A DNA stretch of 64,000 nucleotides from Thermodesulfatator indicus DSM 15286 (GCF_000217795.1 NC_015681.1:310001-374000), one strand, 5' to 3'. Positions 33,127-41,974 are shown, numbered from the stretch's first letter. The notes: generated by a model from the sequence alone, not told the origin. Numbers and translations: made by a program.

Positions 33127-34515
33127 CTAAAATATAAAATCTTTGTCTAAGCCATATTTTTTTAGCTTCCTCCAGAGGGAGACCCGATCAATACCCAAAA
33201 TTTTAGCCGCTTTAGTTTTATTGCCTTTGGTTTCCTTTAAAATCCATTTAATATAGGCCAATTCGTGCTCTTCAAGAGTAGGATAATGACCGTCTTTTCT
33301 CCTAAAAGTATGAATTTCCAAAGTTTTTAATTCCTCAGGTAAACAGGTGAGATCAAGAACCTCACCTCGAGCTAAAGCAACTCCTCGTTCGATAATATTT
33401 TCTAATTCTCTGACATTTCCAGGAAAGTCGTACTGTTGCAAACTGTGAAGAACCTCCGGAGCAATTTCTTTTACGTTTTTATTCATAGCTTTAGCGTGGC
33501 GCCTCAGAAAATAGTAAGCAAGAACAGGGATATCTTCTTTTCGTTCTGCTAGAGGAGGTAAATGAAGATGAACCACATTTAAACGATAATAAAGATCCTG
33601 TCTAAAAGAGCCAAGTTCTACCATCTTTTTTAGGTTGCGATTAGTAGCGGCAATAAAACGTACATTAACTTTTATAGGTTTTAGACCGCCAATCCTATAA
33701 AATTCATGTTCTTGTAGTAGGCGTAACAACTTAACTTGCATAGAAGGAGACATTTCGGCAATTTCGTCAAAAAAGAGAGTTCCACCATCAGCCTGCTCTA
33801 CAAGACCCATTTTCGTTTGTGATGCGCCAGTAAAAGCACCTTTTTCATAACCAAATAATTCACTAGCTAAAAGTTCTTCAGAAAAAACCCCACAATTTAT
33901 AGCTATAAACGGTTTATCTTTTCTATTGCTAGCTTCATGGATAAAACGAGCAAATAACTCTTTTCCTGTACCAGATTCCCCTGTTATGAGTACTACACAA
34001 TCAGTTTTAGCAATTTGTAAAGCAGTGTTTAGCAAGTCTTGCATATATTGATTGTGAGTAATAATTTTAACCTTTCCCTTCAAACTTTCGATTTCCTGTT
34101 TTAACAATTTATTTTCTTTCTTTAATTTAACTTTCTCCATAGCCTCAGCAATTATCTTTCGGACTTCATCTAATTTAAATGGCTTAGAAATATAATGAAA
34201 CGCACCGGATTTTAAAGCCTCTATAGCAGAATCAATGGTAGCATAAGCAGTTATTATAACTGTTTCAGCCTCTGGCTGATAATACTTCATGGCTTTAAGC
34301 AATTCTAGACCATCTATTTTTTCCATTTTAAGATCAGTAAGTAAAACATCAAACTCTTTTCTTTTTATTAATTCTAACGCTTCGACACTATCACTAGTGG
34401 CTACAATGTTATAATTTTCTTTTTTAAAGATATAAGTTAGATTTTGTAGTGCGACTCTTTCGTCATCAACTATCAATATTTTCCCTTTATATTTTTTTTC
34501 TGAATTTAAAGACAC
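33127..34515 (-). CDS. Sigma-54-dependent response regulator, NtrC/AtoC type
   Basis: 462 aa. Receiver domain 12-125 with phospho-acceptor Asp61 in LLTDLKM and the acidic pair VDDE. AAA+ domain with Walker A GESGTGKE (179-186), the sigma-54 contact loop GAFTGA (226-231) and FFDEIAEMSP. The C-terminal Fis-type helix-turn-helix is NKTKAAKILGIDRVSLWRKLKKYG. Its start overlaps the kinase gene. Likely acts on the promoters at 33010 and 37844, next to which matching palindromes lie. Confidence 0.93.
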   Translation of the reverse strand: MSLNSEKKYKGKILIVDDERVALQNLTYIFKKENYNIVATSDSVEALELIKRKEFDVLLTDLKMEKIDGLELLKAMKYYQPEAETVIITAYATIDSAIEALKSGAFHYISKPFKLDEVRKIIAEAMEKVKLKKENKLLKQEIESLKGKVKIITHNQYMQDLLNTALQIAKTDCVVLITGESGTGKELFARFIHEASNRKDKPFIAINCGVFSEELLASELFGYEKGAFTGASQTKMGLVEQADGGTLFFDEIAEMSPSMQVKLLRLLQEHEFYRIGGLKPIKVNVRFIAATNRNLKKMVELGSFRQDLYYRLNVVHLHLPPLAERKEDIPVLAYYFLRRHAKAMNKNVKEIAPEVLHSLQQYDFPGNVRELENIIERGVALARGEVLDLTCLPEELKTLEIHTFRRKDGHYPTLEEHELAYIKWILKETKGNKTKAAKILGIDRVSLWRKLKKYGLDKDFIF

Positions 34516-35918
34516 GACAATCCTCCCTCTATGCTATTTTCATCTGTCGTATTACGTGGAATAAATATGTAAAAGCATGTTCCTTCTCCTTCCTTGCTTT
34601 CTACTTTAATAGTTCCTCCATGACGAGAAACAATTTCATTTACTAAATATAGACCTAGTCCAGATCCTTTTACTCCTTTAGTAGTAAAAAAAGGATCGAA
34701 AATCTTATTCAAGATATTTGTAGGTATTCCACAACCATTATCTTTAACAGTAACAACAACTCCTTCTCGACCATGATCAAAATAAGCTTTAACTAAAATA
34801 TGACCATCGTCTTCTAGAGCATCAATGGCATTAGATAATAAGTTTATTAGTACTTGCTGAAATTTCTTTTTATCTACATAAATATTTAAACCTTTATCCA
34901 CATCAATATCTATTTTTAAATTAGTTTTTATTCTGTCTTTTAAGATAGATAGCACTTCTTGTATCACTTGATACAAATTAATTTCTTCTAATTTAAGATT
35001 GCGATATCTCGACAATTCTAGCAAGGACAACACAATATCTCTAGCTCGCCATATTTCCCGATCTATTTGTTCAATAAAAGCTTTAGCCGTATTTTTGTCC
35101 ATGTTTTCTATATCTTCCAACAATATTTGGCAACTAGAAGATGCATTCGATAAAGGATTATTAAGTTCATGAGCCACACCAAAAAGCAAAGTACCTAATG
35201 ATGCCAACTTTTCTGACTGAACTAACTGAGACTTTCTTGCTTCTAATTCTTGCAAAATTATATTTAGCGTTTTAATAACCGATCTTATTTCCTTATCTTT
35301 TGTTCTTGGACAATCAATAGAAAGTTTTTGAGTCTTCAAAATCTTTTTCATACATTCTTCTAAATTTTCTAAAGGAGAAACTACTCTCCTGGCCATAAAA
35401 TATCCTACTCCACTTATTATACCAATAGATATTAAAGCAAAAATAAAAAGATATACAATCAATTTTTCAAATATACCATCTATAATAGCTAATTCCTTGT
35501 CTCTCAAATCCTTACTTATAATGACCAAATCATGACCTAATTTCCTCATTTCGTTAGCATCAATAGTATTCAGATTAACCAAATAGGAGAAATATTTATT
35601 TAATTTTTCAATCAATTCCTTAGCTTTATCATCATCTATTTGAAAAAATAAACTTTTATGCTTTTGCAAAGTTTTAATAGCTTTATTAGTTAACTCTTTA
35701 GTCTTTTGTAAATCTTCCTTGCTATTATAAAGAAAAAAATTTTTTTCATATCGTCTAACATCAAGTAAGTTTTGAGTGAAGCAATCTATTGTTTCTAAAT
35801 TTTTAATCTTATGCCAAAGAGAGTTCAAACTAATATAGGATAAAATTAAAGAAAGAAACAAGGGAATCAATAATACCAAATATCCTATCTGGATTTTAAA
35901 ACGCAGGCTGGTCTCCAT
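34506..35918 (-). CDS. Sensor histidine kinase, partner of the NtrC-type regulator
   Basis: 470 aa. Membrane helix 10-31, an extracytoplasmic all-helical sensor of about 120 residues (LLDVRRYEKNFFLYN... as in DAHL/four-helix sensors), second helix 153-176 and HAMP. The phospho-acceptor His250 is in FGVAHELNNPL, then N box DALEDDGHI, G1 DNGCGI and G2 GSGLGLYLV. The ELNNPL type is typical of NtrB-like kinases that pair with sigma-54 activators. The ligand is unknown. Confidence 0.92.
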   Translation of the reverse strand: METSLRFKIQIGYLVLLIPLFLSLILSYISLNSLWHKIKNLETIDCFTQNLLDVRRYEKNFFLYNSKEDLQKTKELTNKAIKTLQKHKSLFFQIDDDKAKELIEKLNKYFSYLVNLNTIDANEMRKLGHDLVIISKDLRDKELAIIDGIFEKLIVYLFIFALISIGIISGVGYFMARRVVSPLENLEECMKKILKTQKLSIDCPRTKDKEIRSVIKTLNIILQELEARKSQLVQSEKLASLGTLLFGVAHELNNPLSNASSSCQILLEDIENMDKNTAKAFIEQIDREIWRARDIVLSLLELSRYRNLKLEEINLYQVIQEVLSILKDRIKTNLKIDIDVDKGLNIYVDKKKFQQVLINLLSNAIDALEDDGHILVKAYFDHGREGVVVTVKDNGCGIPTNILNKIFDPFFTTKGVKGSGLGLYLVNEIVSRHGGTIKVESKEGEGTCFYIFIPRNTTDENSIEGGLSCL

Positions 35919-36286
35919 ATGGCCTGACCCCCAAAATTATTAATCCGAGCATTTTTTAATTAACAAAGTGTCATCGCTAACATAATCGCTAAGGCTAAGT
36001 AACTCTCGCCGTCACTGCGAGGCCTCGTTAGAGACCGAAGCCGTCTCACAGACCCCTTCGCTGCGCTCGGGACAATGATTGCTTCGCTTCGCTCGCAATG
36101 ATTCAATTGTCGCCTATTTAAATGACTCCATTCCTGTGAAAACATCGACCAATAACCACCAACTCTAGTTCAAGAGAGATTCCTGTGCGTGGTCAAAGCC
36201 TACAATTTGTTGTGCCTGCTGGTGGTCGGTCAGGTTAATATCGCGCTCTTTGGCTTCAGTGGGGGCTACGACCTTACCTCGCTGTT
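35919..36286. repeat. Repeat fragments and IS flank
   Basis: No convincing gene. 35969-36105 carries two arms of the dispersed repeat family (CACTGCGAGGCCTCG and GATTGCTTCGCTTCGCTCGCAATGA) without terminal repeats. 36140-36286 is the non-coding flank downstream of the IS110 gene, G+C-richer than its surroundings and with several short complementary segments on the minus strand (AAGCC/GGCTT, ACAA-CAAA-TTGT). ATTCCTGTG occurs at 36130 and 36179. Confidence 0.5.
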
Positions 36287-37538
36287 TTATGCCGCTACCA
36301 CTTTATACCCAAGTCTTTCTGCTTCTTCTTTTATTTTTGTCAATAATCTCTCCCTATTTATCTGCTTCAGATGATTTGCCCCTAATTCCCTGTATTCCTG
36401 ACCCTCTTTGATGATAAAATACACCGCTTTCAATATCTTATGCGCTATGGCCCCTATGGCTTTCTTAGGCCCTCGACGAGCACGAAGTTGCCTATATTTT
36501 GCCGCATAATATGTCCCTTTCTTCCTCGTGGCCGCCCAAGACACCTCTATCAAAACGCTTCTTAAAGGATGTTTCTTTACCGGGCTCTTGCCGCTAATCC
36601 TCTTTCCTCCACTTTCGTTATTCCCTGGACAAACTCCTGCCCAACTGGCTAGCGCCCTCTCATTTGGAAAACTTCTCAGATCCGGCCCTACTTCTGCCAA
36701 AATAGCTCGCGCTGAAACTTCACTTACTCCTGGTATCCCTTTTAATCTCTCTATTAAATCTTCATGGTGTCTCATTACTTCCTTGATCCTTATATCCATA
36801 ATCCCTATCTCTTTTTCCAGAGTCTCTATTATGCTTAAGAGCGAATGCAAAAGAAAACGATGATGCTCTTCGAAAAAGCCACAAATAGAGCGATAGAGCT
36901 CTTCTACTTTCTTCTTAAGTTTCCCTTTAGCACAACCCTAACTTCTTCAAGGCTAGGCTTGGGGGTCTCTAAAAGTAATCTCATGATTTGACGACCTGTT
37001 TCCCCAAACAAATCTGAAACTACATTGTCTAGCTTAATATTTGCTGATTCAAAAAGCTTTTGAACTCTTTTCTTATAATCAGCAAGCGTTTTGACATGTT
37101 TCTGTCTAAGTCGTACTAGCTCTCTCCAGAAACGAACTTGTTTTGGGGGAATATAACTTGCCCGTAGCAGACCTACACGAAGTAATTCTGCTAACCAGCG
37201 GCTGTCTGAGATATCCGTCTTTCGTCCAGGGACATTTTTGATATGCCTGGCATTGACTAAGATCACTTCCACATAGCCTTCTAAAATATTGTGTATAGGC
37301 TGCCAGTAAACACCTGTGCTTTCCATGGCTACAATGGGACAATCTTTTTCGATCAGCCATTCTCTCAGGGCTATAAGATCGTCGGTAAAAGTTTCAAATT
37401 CTCGAACTTCGACTTCTATAGAACCATCAGGAAGAGTCTTTAGGATACATGCTGAGACGAAACGCTTATGAACGTCAAGGCCACAACAAATGGGATGAAT
37501 AATTCTTAAAACCTGGTTATTTCTTTTTCAGGAGCCAT
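36287..37538 (-). pseudogene. IS110-family transposase with two reading-frame breaks
   Basis: The minus strand encodes a DEDD recombinase in three frames. The start is ATGGCTCCTGAA at 37538; after 10 codons a stop follows, but the -1 frame continues from about 37514 with CCGLDVHKRFVSACI (first catalytic Asp) and MESTGVYW. The frame ends at 36904; the -1 frame continues through KLKKKVEELYRS to GIPGVSEVSARAI, ALASWAGVCPGN and the stop at 36287. The second break sits on the heptamer G GGA AAC (36925-36919), a classical -1 slippery sequence. Either the gene is decayed or at least the second break is programmed. Confidence 0.85.
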
Positions 37539-37643
37539 GGGTATATACCTCCTTTTTAAAGACTTTTTGAAGCAACAAAATATCCATGGCTCCTCTCTTT
37601 TCAATGTTTTCATGCCTTCGTTGTGCCCCTTTGGGGCATGGAG

Positions 37644-37687
37644 GTTAATAACTTCCATGTTTCTCGTTAATAACTTCCATGTTTCTC
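37644..37687 (+). repeat. Tandem 22-bp direct repeat
   Basis: Two consecutive identical units, each beginning GTTAATAACTTCC and ending ATGTTTCTC, at 37644-37665 and 37666-37687. They follow a hairpin TGCCCC-TTT-GGGGCA (37624-37638). They may mark the IS boundary. Confidence 0.7.
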
Positions 37688-37720
37688 GTTTTAGCTATTT
37701 TTATTTAATTTTTTATATTT

Positions 37721-37746
37721 TGCAACATTATGTTGCATTTTGCATC
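37721..37746. promoter_or_regulatory. Putative enhancer (activator-binding) site B
   Basis: TGCAACATTATGTTGCA (37721-37737) is a perfect inverted repeat with one central base, followed by TTTTGCATC. It matches site A at 33099-33124 and lies about 110 bases upstream of a sigma-54 promoter. Confidence 0.65.
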
Positions 37747-37843
37747 AAAAAATTTTTTTCTTTTATAAAAAAGAACTTTTAAAAAGTCAAAATTTTTTTG
37801 AATTTTTCTTACATTCTAAGAAATTTAGAACAAATCCGCTGTA

Positions 37844-37859
37844 TGGCATAAGTTTTGCT
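37844..37859 (+). promoter_or_regulatory. Sigma-54 promoter of the USP-TauE operon
   Basis: TGGCATAAGTTTTGCT matches TGGCAYRN4TTGCW at every defined position, with GG and GC exactly 12 bases apart. The transcript would begin near 37870, followed by AAGGAGG and ATG at 37893. Confidence 0.85.
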
Positions 37860-37892
37860 TTTCAAACAATGAAAATTAAAAAGGAGGTCTAT

Positions 37893-38555
37893 ATGGAAAG
37901 AATACTTTTTATTGAAGAAGTGGATCGAGAACCGAAATATATTAATCATGCTATTGAGATCGCTAAAAAGAAGAAAGCTAAACTTTACATCTTATTTCTA
38001 GTTCCTGTATCTCTTGAAACCACAGACTGGATAGATATACAGGAAAAACAAATAAAAGAAAAGAAAGAAAAGCTAGAAAATTTACTCAATGAAATAAAAG
38101 CAAAAGGAATAGGAGTAGAAATAGAAGGAAAAGTTATTGAGTATTTACCAAGGGCTTTTATGTTAGCTTTAAAAGAATTTTCTCCAATAGATTTAGTAAT
38201 AGTTGGGAATCTTGATCTTGAGCCATTAGCTAGCGAAAAAATAAAACATCTTGAAGACATAAGTATCCGTTTAAAGTGTCCTGTATTGTCTATAAAGACT
38301 TTATTACCTCAAGAAAGAACTTCTAAAAAGAAGGTAATATCTAAAATGTGCTTATATGGATCTCTGTCGGCCATCAGCTATTTTGGGTTCTTTCCAATGA
38401 TAGAAAAACTAAATTACAAAATATATATGACTGGAACCTTCTTAGGAGCTATTGCTGTTCTCGCTACAGTTCCTATACATGCTTATATCTACGGTAGTTT
38501 TGCTGAATGTCTTCCTAAATTATTAGGATTAGAAAAATCTGCAGGCAAACATTAG
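37893..38555 (+). CDS. USP-domain protein with C-terminal membrane helices
   Basis: 221 codons. Residues 1-140 form a universal stress protein domain (MERILFIEEVDREPKYINHAIEIAKKKKAKLYILFLV; DLVIVGNLD), without the usual G-x2-G-x9-G ATP motif. Residues 145-205 contain one or two hydrophobic helices (MCLYGSLSAISYFGFFPMI; GTFLGAIAVLATVPIHAYIYG), so it is membrane-bound, unusual for a USP. Start chosen at ATG 37893 after AAGGAGG. Upstream is the sigma-54 promoter; downstream, 41 bases away, the TauE permease. Confidence 0.8.
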   Translation: MERILFIEEVDREPKYINHAIEIAKKKKAKLYILFLVPVSLETTDWIDIQEKQIKEKKEKLENLLNEIKAKGIGVEIEGKVIEYLPRAFMLALKEFSPIDLVIVGNLDLEPLASEKIKHLEDISIRLKCPVLSIKTLLPQERTSKKKVISKMCLYGSLSAISYFGFFPMIEKLNYKIYMTGTFLGAIAVLATVPIHAYIYGSFAECLPKLLGLEKSAGKH

Positions 38556-38596
38556 CACTTTAAACTATAAATAAAAAATTATCTAAGGAGGAAAAA

Positions 38597-39712
38597 ATGG
38601 CAGGCGGACCAGTAACAGGGCATGTAACTGTGGAACAGATTGAATTAGTTACCCAGTTGCTAAATTCAAATCATCTTAATTATTTATGGATCGCTTTATT
38701 AGGTTTCATGGGTGGTACACTTTCAGGTTTTATAGGCTCTGGAGGAGCTTTTTTAATGACTCCAGGAATGATGAACTTAGGCATTCCCGGAGTAATGGCT
38801 GTAGGCGCTAATATCACCCATAAGTTTGGAAAAGCTATGATGGGGTCTAGAAAACATGGAGAAATGGGCCATGTAGACAAAAAATTAGCTGTTTTTCTAT
38901 TAGTAACCGCTTTAATAGGAATTAAATTGGCGGTTTGGGTCAACGGATATTTTTTTCACAGCCTAGGTAAAGCGGGATCAAGTTTATATGTAAGTACTTT
39001 TTTTGTTCTTACGTTAAGCGCTATAGGTTCTTCTATGTTTCGAGATGCATGGCGTACAGCTAAAGGAGTAGCTATTGGCCCATCTGAATTCTTACTAAAC
39101 TTATCTAAAAAACTTCGTATTCCCCCTATGATCAATTTTCCCGTAGCTGGAGTAAAAATTTCTCTGTGGGTTGTTCTTTTTGTAGGTACAGCTGTAGGCT
39201 TTATGGCGGGAACTATTGGAGTTGGTGGTTTTATTGGTGTTCCGGCCATGATTTATGTCTTCGGTGTCCCTACAGTAGTAGCCGCAGGAACAGAGCTTTT
39301 CTTGGCCATGTTCATGGGAGCATGGGGAGCCTTTAATTACGCCTTAGCTGGATTCGTTGATCTTCAATTAACTTTCTTGCTTTATGCAGGTTCTCTGATA
39401 GGCGTTTATTTTGGAGCCATTGGAACTACTCTGGTGAAAGAACTTTATATCCGCATGGTTACCGCGATCTTGATACTTTTGTGTTGTGTTTCAAGAGCTC
39501 TCGCTATTCCAGAGTATTTACACAAACTAAATGTTATTACCCTTTCAGACAATGCTCTCAAAATGTTTGATCTAGGGAGCAAACTCTTTTTGTTTGGTAG
39601 CGGAGGAATAACTACTATTTTAATCTTATATTGGACATTCAAGGGACATATCGAAAAACAACGCTTGGTCAAAAAATATGGTTTAGTTACGATAGCAGAA
39701 AAAACTATTTAA
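38597..39712 (+). CDS. TauE/SafE-family permease, long form
   Basis: 371 aa, about eight to nine membrane helices. The two family repeats are seen as GGTLSGFIGSGGAFLMTPGMMNLGIP (residues 38-63) and VGFMAGTIGVGGFIGVPAMIYVFGVP. Such permeases move sulfite, sulfonates, sulfoacetate or thiosulfate-type anions; substrate not determinable here. Strong ribosome site AAGGAGG. Probably the second gene of the sigma-54 operon. Confidence 0.88.
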   Translation: MAGGPVTGHVTVEQIELVTQLLNSNHLNYLWIALLGFMGGTLSGFIGSGGAFLMTPGMMNLGIPGVMAVGANITHKFGKAMMGSRKHGEMGHVDKKLAVFLLVTALIGIKLAVWVNGYFFHSLGKAGSSLYVSTFFVLTLSAIGSSMFRDAWRTAKGVAIGPSEFLLNLSKKLRIPPMINFPVAGVKISLWVVLFVGTAVGFMAGTIGVGGFIGVPAMIYVFGVPTVVAAGTELFLAMFMGAWGAFNYALAGFVDLQLTFLLYAGSLIGVYFGAIGTTLVKELYIRMVTAILILLCCVSRALAIPEYLHKLNVITLSDNALKMFDLGSKLFLFGSGGITTILILYWTFKGHIEKQRLVKKYGLVTIAEKTI

Positions 39713-39734
39713 GTAAGGGAAAAAATCCCTCCTT

Positions 39735-39768
39735 TACCAAGATTCCCGGTTAAGCGGGAATCTTGGTA
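39735..39768 (+). terminator. Strong hairpin after the first TauE gene
   Basis: TACCAAGATTCCCG, loop GTTAAG, CGGGAATCTTGGTA: a perfect 14-bp stem. No U-run follows, so it may stabilise mRNA or terminate in either direction. Confidence 0.7.
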
Positions 39769-39873
39769 ATTAAAATGGCTTTAGTTATAGCTCAAAGTCA
39801 GAATAACTTTTCATCCACTAGGTGAAAGAACAAAAAATCGAAAATAGAGCTTGACATATTGGTAATAGGAGGT

Positions 39874-39892
39874 TTGGGGGCGAAGCCCCCAA
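39874..39892 (+). promoter_or_regulatory. Hairpin between ribosome site and start codon of the USP gene
   Basis: TTGGGGGC-GAA-GCCCCCAA, 8-bp stem with a three-base loop. It sits exactly between AGGAGG (39867-39872) and ATG (39892-39894). Folded, it would bring the two to near-normal spacing. Confidence 0.5.
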
Positions 39893-40356
39893 TGCTTAAC
39901 CGGGGATTAGGGTACTTTTATTTGATGAGAATGGGATACAAACATATTTTAATTCCTATTGACGGCTCAGAAGTAAGTTTTAAAGCGGTTGAAAGGGCTA
40001 TTGATTTAGCTAAGCAATATAATGCCAAAATAACTATTTTATACGTTATACCCAAAGGAGGAGAATTTATCGATCTTTTTAATTTAAAATCTGTTCGCCA
40101 AGCCTTTGAAGAAGAAGCCCATAAATATTTCGAAAAAGCAAGGAATATTACCAAAGCCCAAAATATATCGGCTGGTTTTCGCTTAGCAGAAGGGAAACCC
40201 TGGGAAAAAATTATAGAAACCGTTAAAAATTTACATTGTGATTTAATAGTTATGGGAAGCCACGGGCGAGGACGTATAGAAAAATTTTTAATAGGTAGTT
40301 GTACCAAAAGGGTCCTTTCCGAAGCTCCTTGTCCTGTTTTAGTGGTTAAAGAGTAA
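39892..40356 (+). CDS. Universal stress protein, single domain
   Basis: 155 codons from ATG 39892. The USP domain starts at YKHILIPIDGSEVSFKAVERA and has the ATP motif VMGSHGRGRIEKFLIGSCTKRVL (the G-x2-G-x9-G(S/T) pattern), then SEAPCPVLVVKE. The start could also be 39925 or 39931 (MGYKHIL), which matches usual USP length better but lacks a ribosome site. It lies between the two TauE permease genes and probably serves as their nucleotide-binding partner or a general stress factor. Confidence 0.88.
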   Translation: MLNRGLGYFYLMRMGYKHILIPIDGSEVSFKAVERAIDLAKQYNAKITILYVIPKGGEFIDLFNLKSVRQAFEEEAHKYFEKARNITKAQNISAGFRLAEGKPWEKIIETVKNLHCDLIVMGSHGRGRIEKFLIGSCTKRVLSEAPCPVLVVKE

Positions 40357-40537
40357 ACATAAATTCTTAAATTTCTCTTTGTTTTCAAAAAAACAGAACA
40401 AAATTGAGAAAAAGTTTACAAAATCTTATATGTTTCAAAATTAAACAACAGATTGTCTGTATTCAACTCTTATAACTTTTGACCTCCCTAATTTATTTTT
40501 TTAGAAAAGCATAAACCCTATAAGGGGAGGTTTTTAT

Positions 40538-41518
40538 ATGGAAAATAAAAAACTTATCCTAGGTCTTCTGGTTTTTTTTGCTCTAGCTTTTCTTTATTAC
40601 TCTTGGGGACAAGCCTCGCCTGAAGAAGCCAAACACGCTATTGCCTCGGTAGCAGAAAATACCCAAGCGGTAAGTAGTAAGCCGTGGTGGTTCTGGCCTA
40701 TAGCCCTTTTTATTACTAACTTTCTCATAGGTATTGTAGCTGTTTTGGGCGGCGTAGGAGGCGGAGTACTTTTTGTTCCCATCGTAAGTGGATTTTTTCC
40801 GTTCAACCTTGATTTCGTCAGAACTGCTGGCCTTTTGGTAGCATTATCAGGTGCGCTGGCAGCAGGTCCTGGGCTTCTTATGCGGAACTTGGCCTCTTTA
40901 AGGCTAGCTATACCCATCGCTTTAATAGCCTCTACAGCCTCTATAGCCGGGGCTATGATAGGTCTTGCTTTACCACGTAACTTAGTTCAGTTATTACTAG
41001 GTGTAACTATTTTATTTATTGTTGCTCTCATGTTCTTTTCTAAAAAAAGCGAATTCCCCGAAGTCAAAAAACCTGACAAACTCGGTTTAGCATTAGGCAT
41101 ATGGGGTATTTATCGCGAAGAATCCACTGGTGAAGTATATAAGTGGCATGTCCATCGCACCCCTATAGGTTTATTACTTTTTGTAGTGATTGGGATTATG
41201 GCTGGTATGTTTGGTCTGGGTGCAGGTTGGGCTAATATCCCGGTACTTAATCTATTGATGGGAGCTCCTATTAAAATATCAGTAGCTACCAGTAAATTCT
41301 TATTAGCTATTACTGATACTTCTGCAGCTTGGGTGTATATTAACAGCGGCGGAATAATACCATTGATAGTTATTCCTTCTCTTGTGGGAATAATGCTCGG
41401 TTCTTTTATAGGAGTAAGATTGTTAGCTATAGCGCGTCCAGCTACAGTAAGGTGGATAGTTATTGGTATGTTACTCTTTGCAGGAATAAGGGCTGTATTA
41501 AAAGGTTTAGGAATCTAA
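40538..41518 (+). CDS. TauE/SafE-family permease, second copy
   Basis: 326 aa. A first helix of signal-anchor type (LILGLLVFFALAFLYYSWG), then the repeats NFLIGIVAVLGGVGGGVLFVPIVSGFFP and GIMAGMFGLGAGWANIPVLNLLMGAP. About eight helices in total. Ribosome site GGGGAGG. It is followed after 15 bases by a small membrane protein of the kind often seen with TauE. Only distantly similar to the TauE at 38597, so not a recent duplicate. Confidence 0.88.
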   Translation: MENKKLILGLLVFFALAFLYYSWGQASPEEAKHAIASVAENTQAVSSKPWWFWPIALFITNFLIGIVAVLGGVGGGVLFVPIVSGFFPFNLDFVRTAGLLVALSGALAAGPGLLMRNLASLRLAIPIALIASTASIAGAMIGLALPRNLVQLLLGVTILFIVALMFFSKKSEFPEVKKPDKLGLALGIWGIYREESTGEVYKWHVHRTPIGLLLFVVIGIMAGMFGLGAGWANIPVLNLLMGAPIKISVATSKFLLAITDTSAAWVYINSGGIIPLIVIPSLVGIMLGSFIGVRLLAIARPATVRWIVIGMLLFAGIRAVLKGLGI

Positions 41519-41533
41519 TTTAGGAGGTAAATC

Positions 41534-41965
41534 ATGGCTGAACGTCTTGACCCCAATACCCAGATAGAAACACCACCAGAGGCTATTATTTTTGCCAAAA
41601 TTTTGCAGTATGGTTCTATGTTTGGAATAGGTTTAATGATAATTACTTTTCTAATTTATATTTTCGGAATTTTACCATCATTTGTTCCTCCAGAAAAATT
41701 GCCTAAAATTTGGCATCTTACTGCTCATGAATTTGTAAAACATATAGGCCTAAAAACTGGCTGGAACTGGATTCATTATATAAATTATGGAGACATTCTA
41801 AATTATATTGGCATTGCTTTTTTAGCAGGCCTGGTCATCATTGGTTACGTAGCTATTTTACCCTTCCTTTTTTCTTCTGGAGCCTATGCTGTAGGCATTA
41901 TATCCGTTCTCGAAATAGCTATTCTTATTTTAGCAGCTTCTGGCATCCTTCAAGCTGGCCACTAA
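41534..41965 (+). CDS. Small membrane protein, DUF1634-like, TauE partner
   Basis: 143 aa with three or four hydrophobic segments (GSMFGIGLMIITFLIYIFGIL; DILNYIGIAFLAGLVIIGYVAIL; ISVLEIAILILAASGIL). Size, topology and position next to a TauE permease fit the DUF1634 group, but I cannot confirm by alignment. It ends the operon, a strong terminator following 10 bases later. Confidence 0.65.
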   Translation: MAERLDPNTQIETPPEAIIFAKILQYGSMFGIGLMIITFLIYIFGILPSFVPPEKLPKIWHLTAHEFVKHIGLKTGWNWIHYINYGDILNYIGIAFLAGLVIIGYVAILPFLFSSGAYAVGIISVLEIAILILAASGILQAGH

Positions 41966-41974
41966 TTGTCTGTC

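Larger units (their letters stand above)
36145..37690 (-). mobile_element. IS110-family insertion sequence (ends approximate)
   Basis: Contains the transposase above plus non-coding flanks of about 140-150 bases on each side. Members of this family carry a guide (bridge) RNA in a non-coding flank and lack long terminal inverted repeats, so the exact ends cannot be seen. In the upstream flank GGAGCCATGG (37531-37540) and CCATGGCTCC (37584-37593) can pair, covering the transposase start codon. It is inserted between the kinase gene and the sigma-54 control region. Confidence 0.6.

Noticed and set aside
35960-36145. Short minus-strand frame near the kinase gene
   Set aside because: Made wholly of dispersed-repeat arms.
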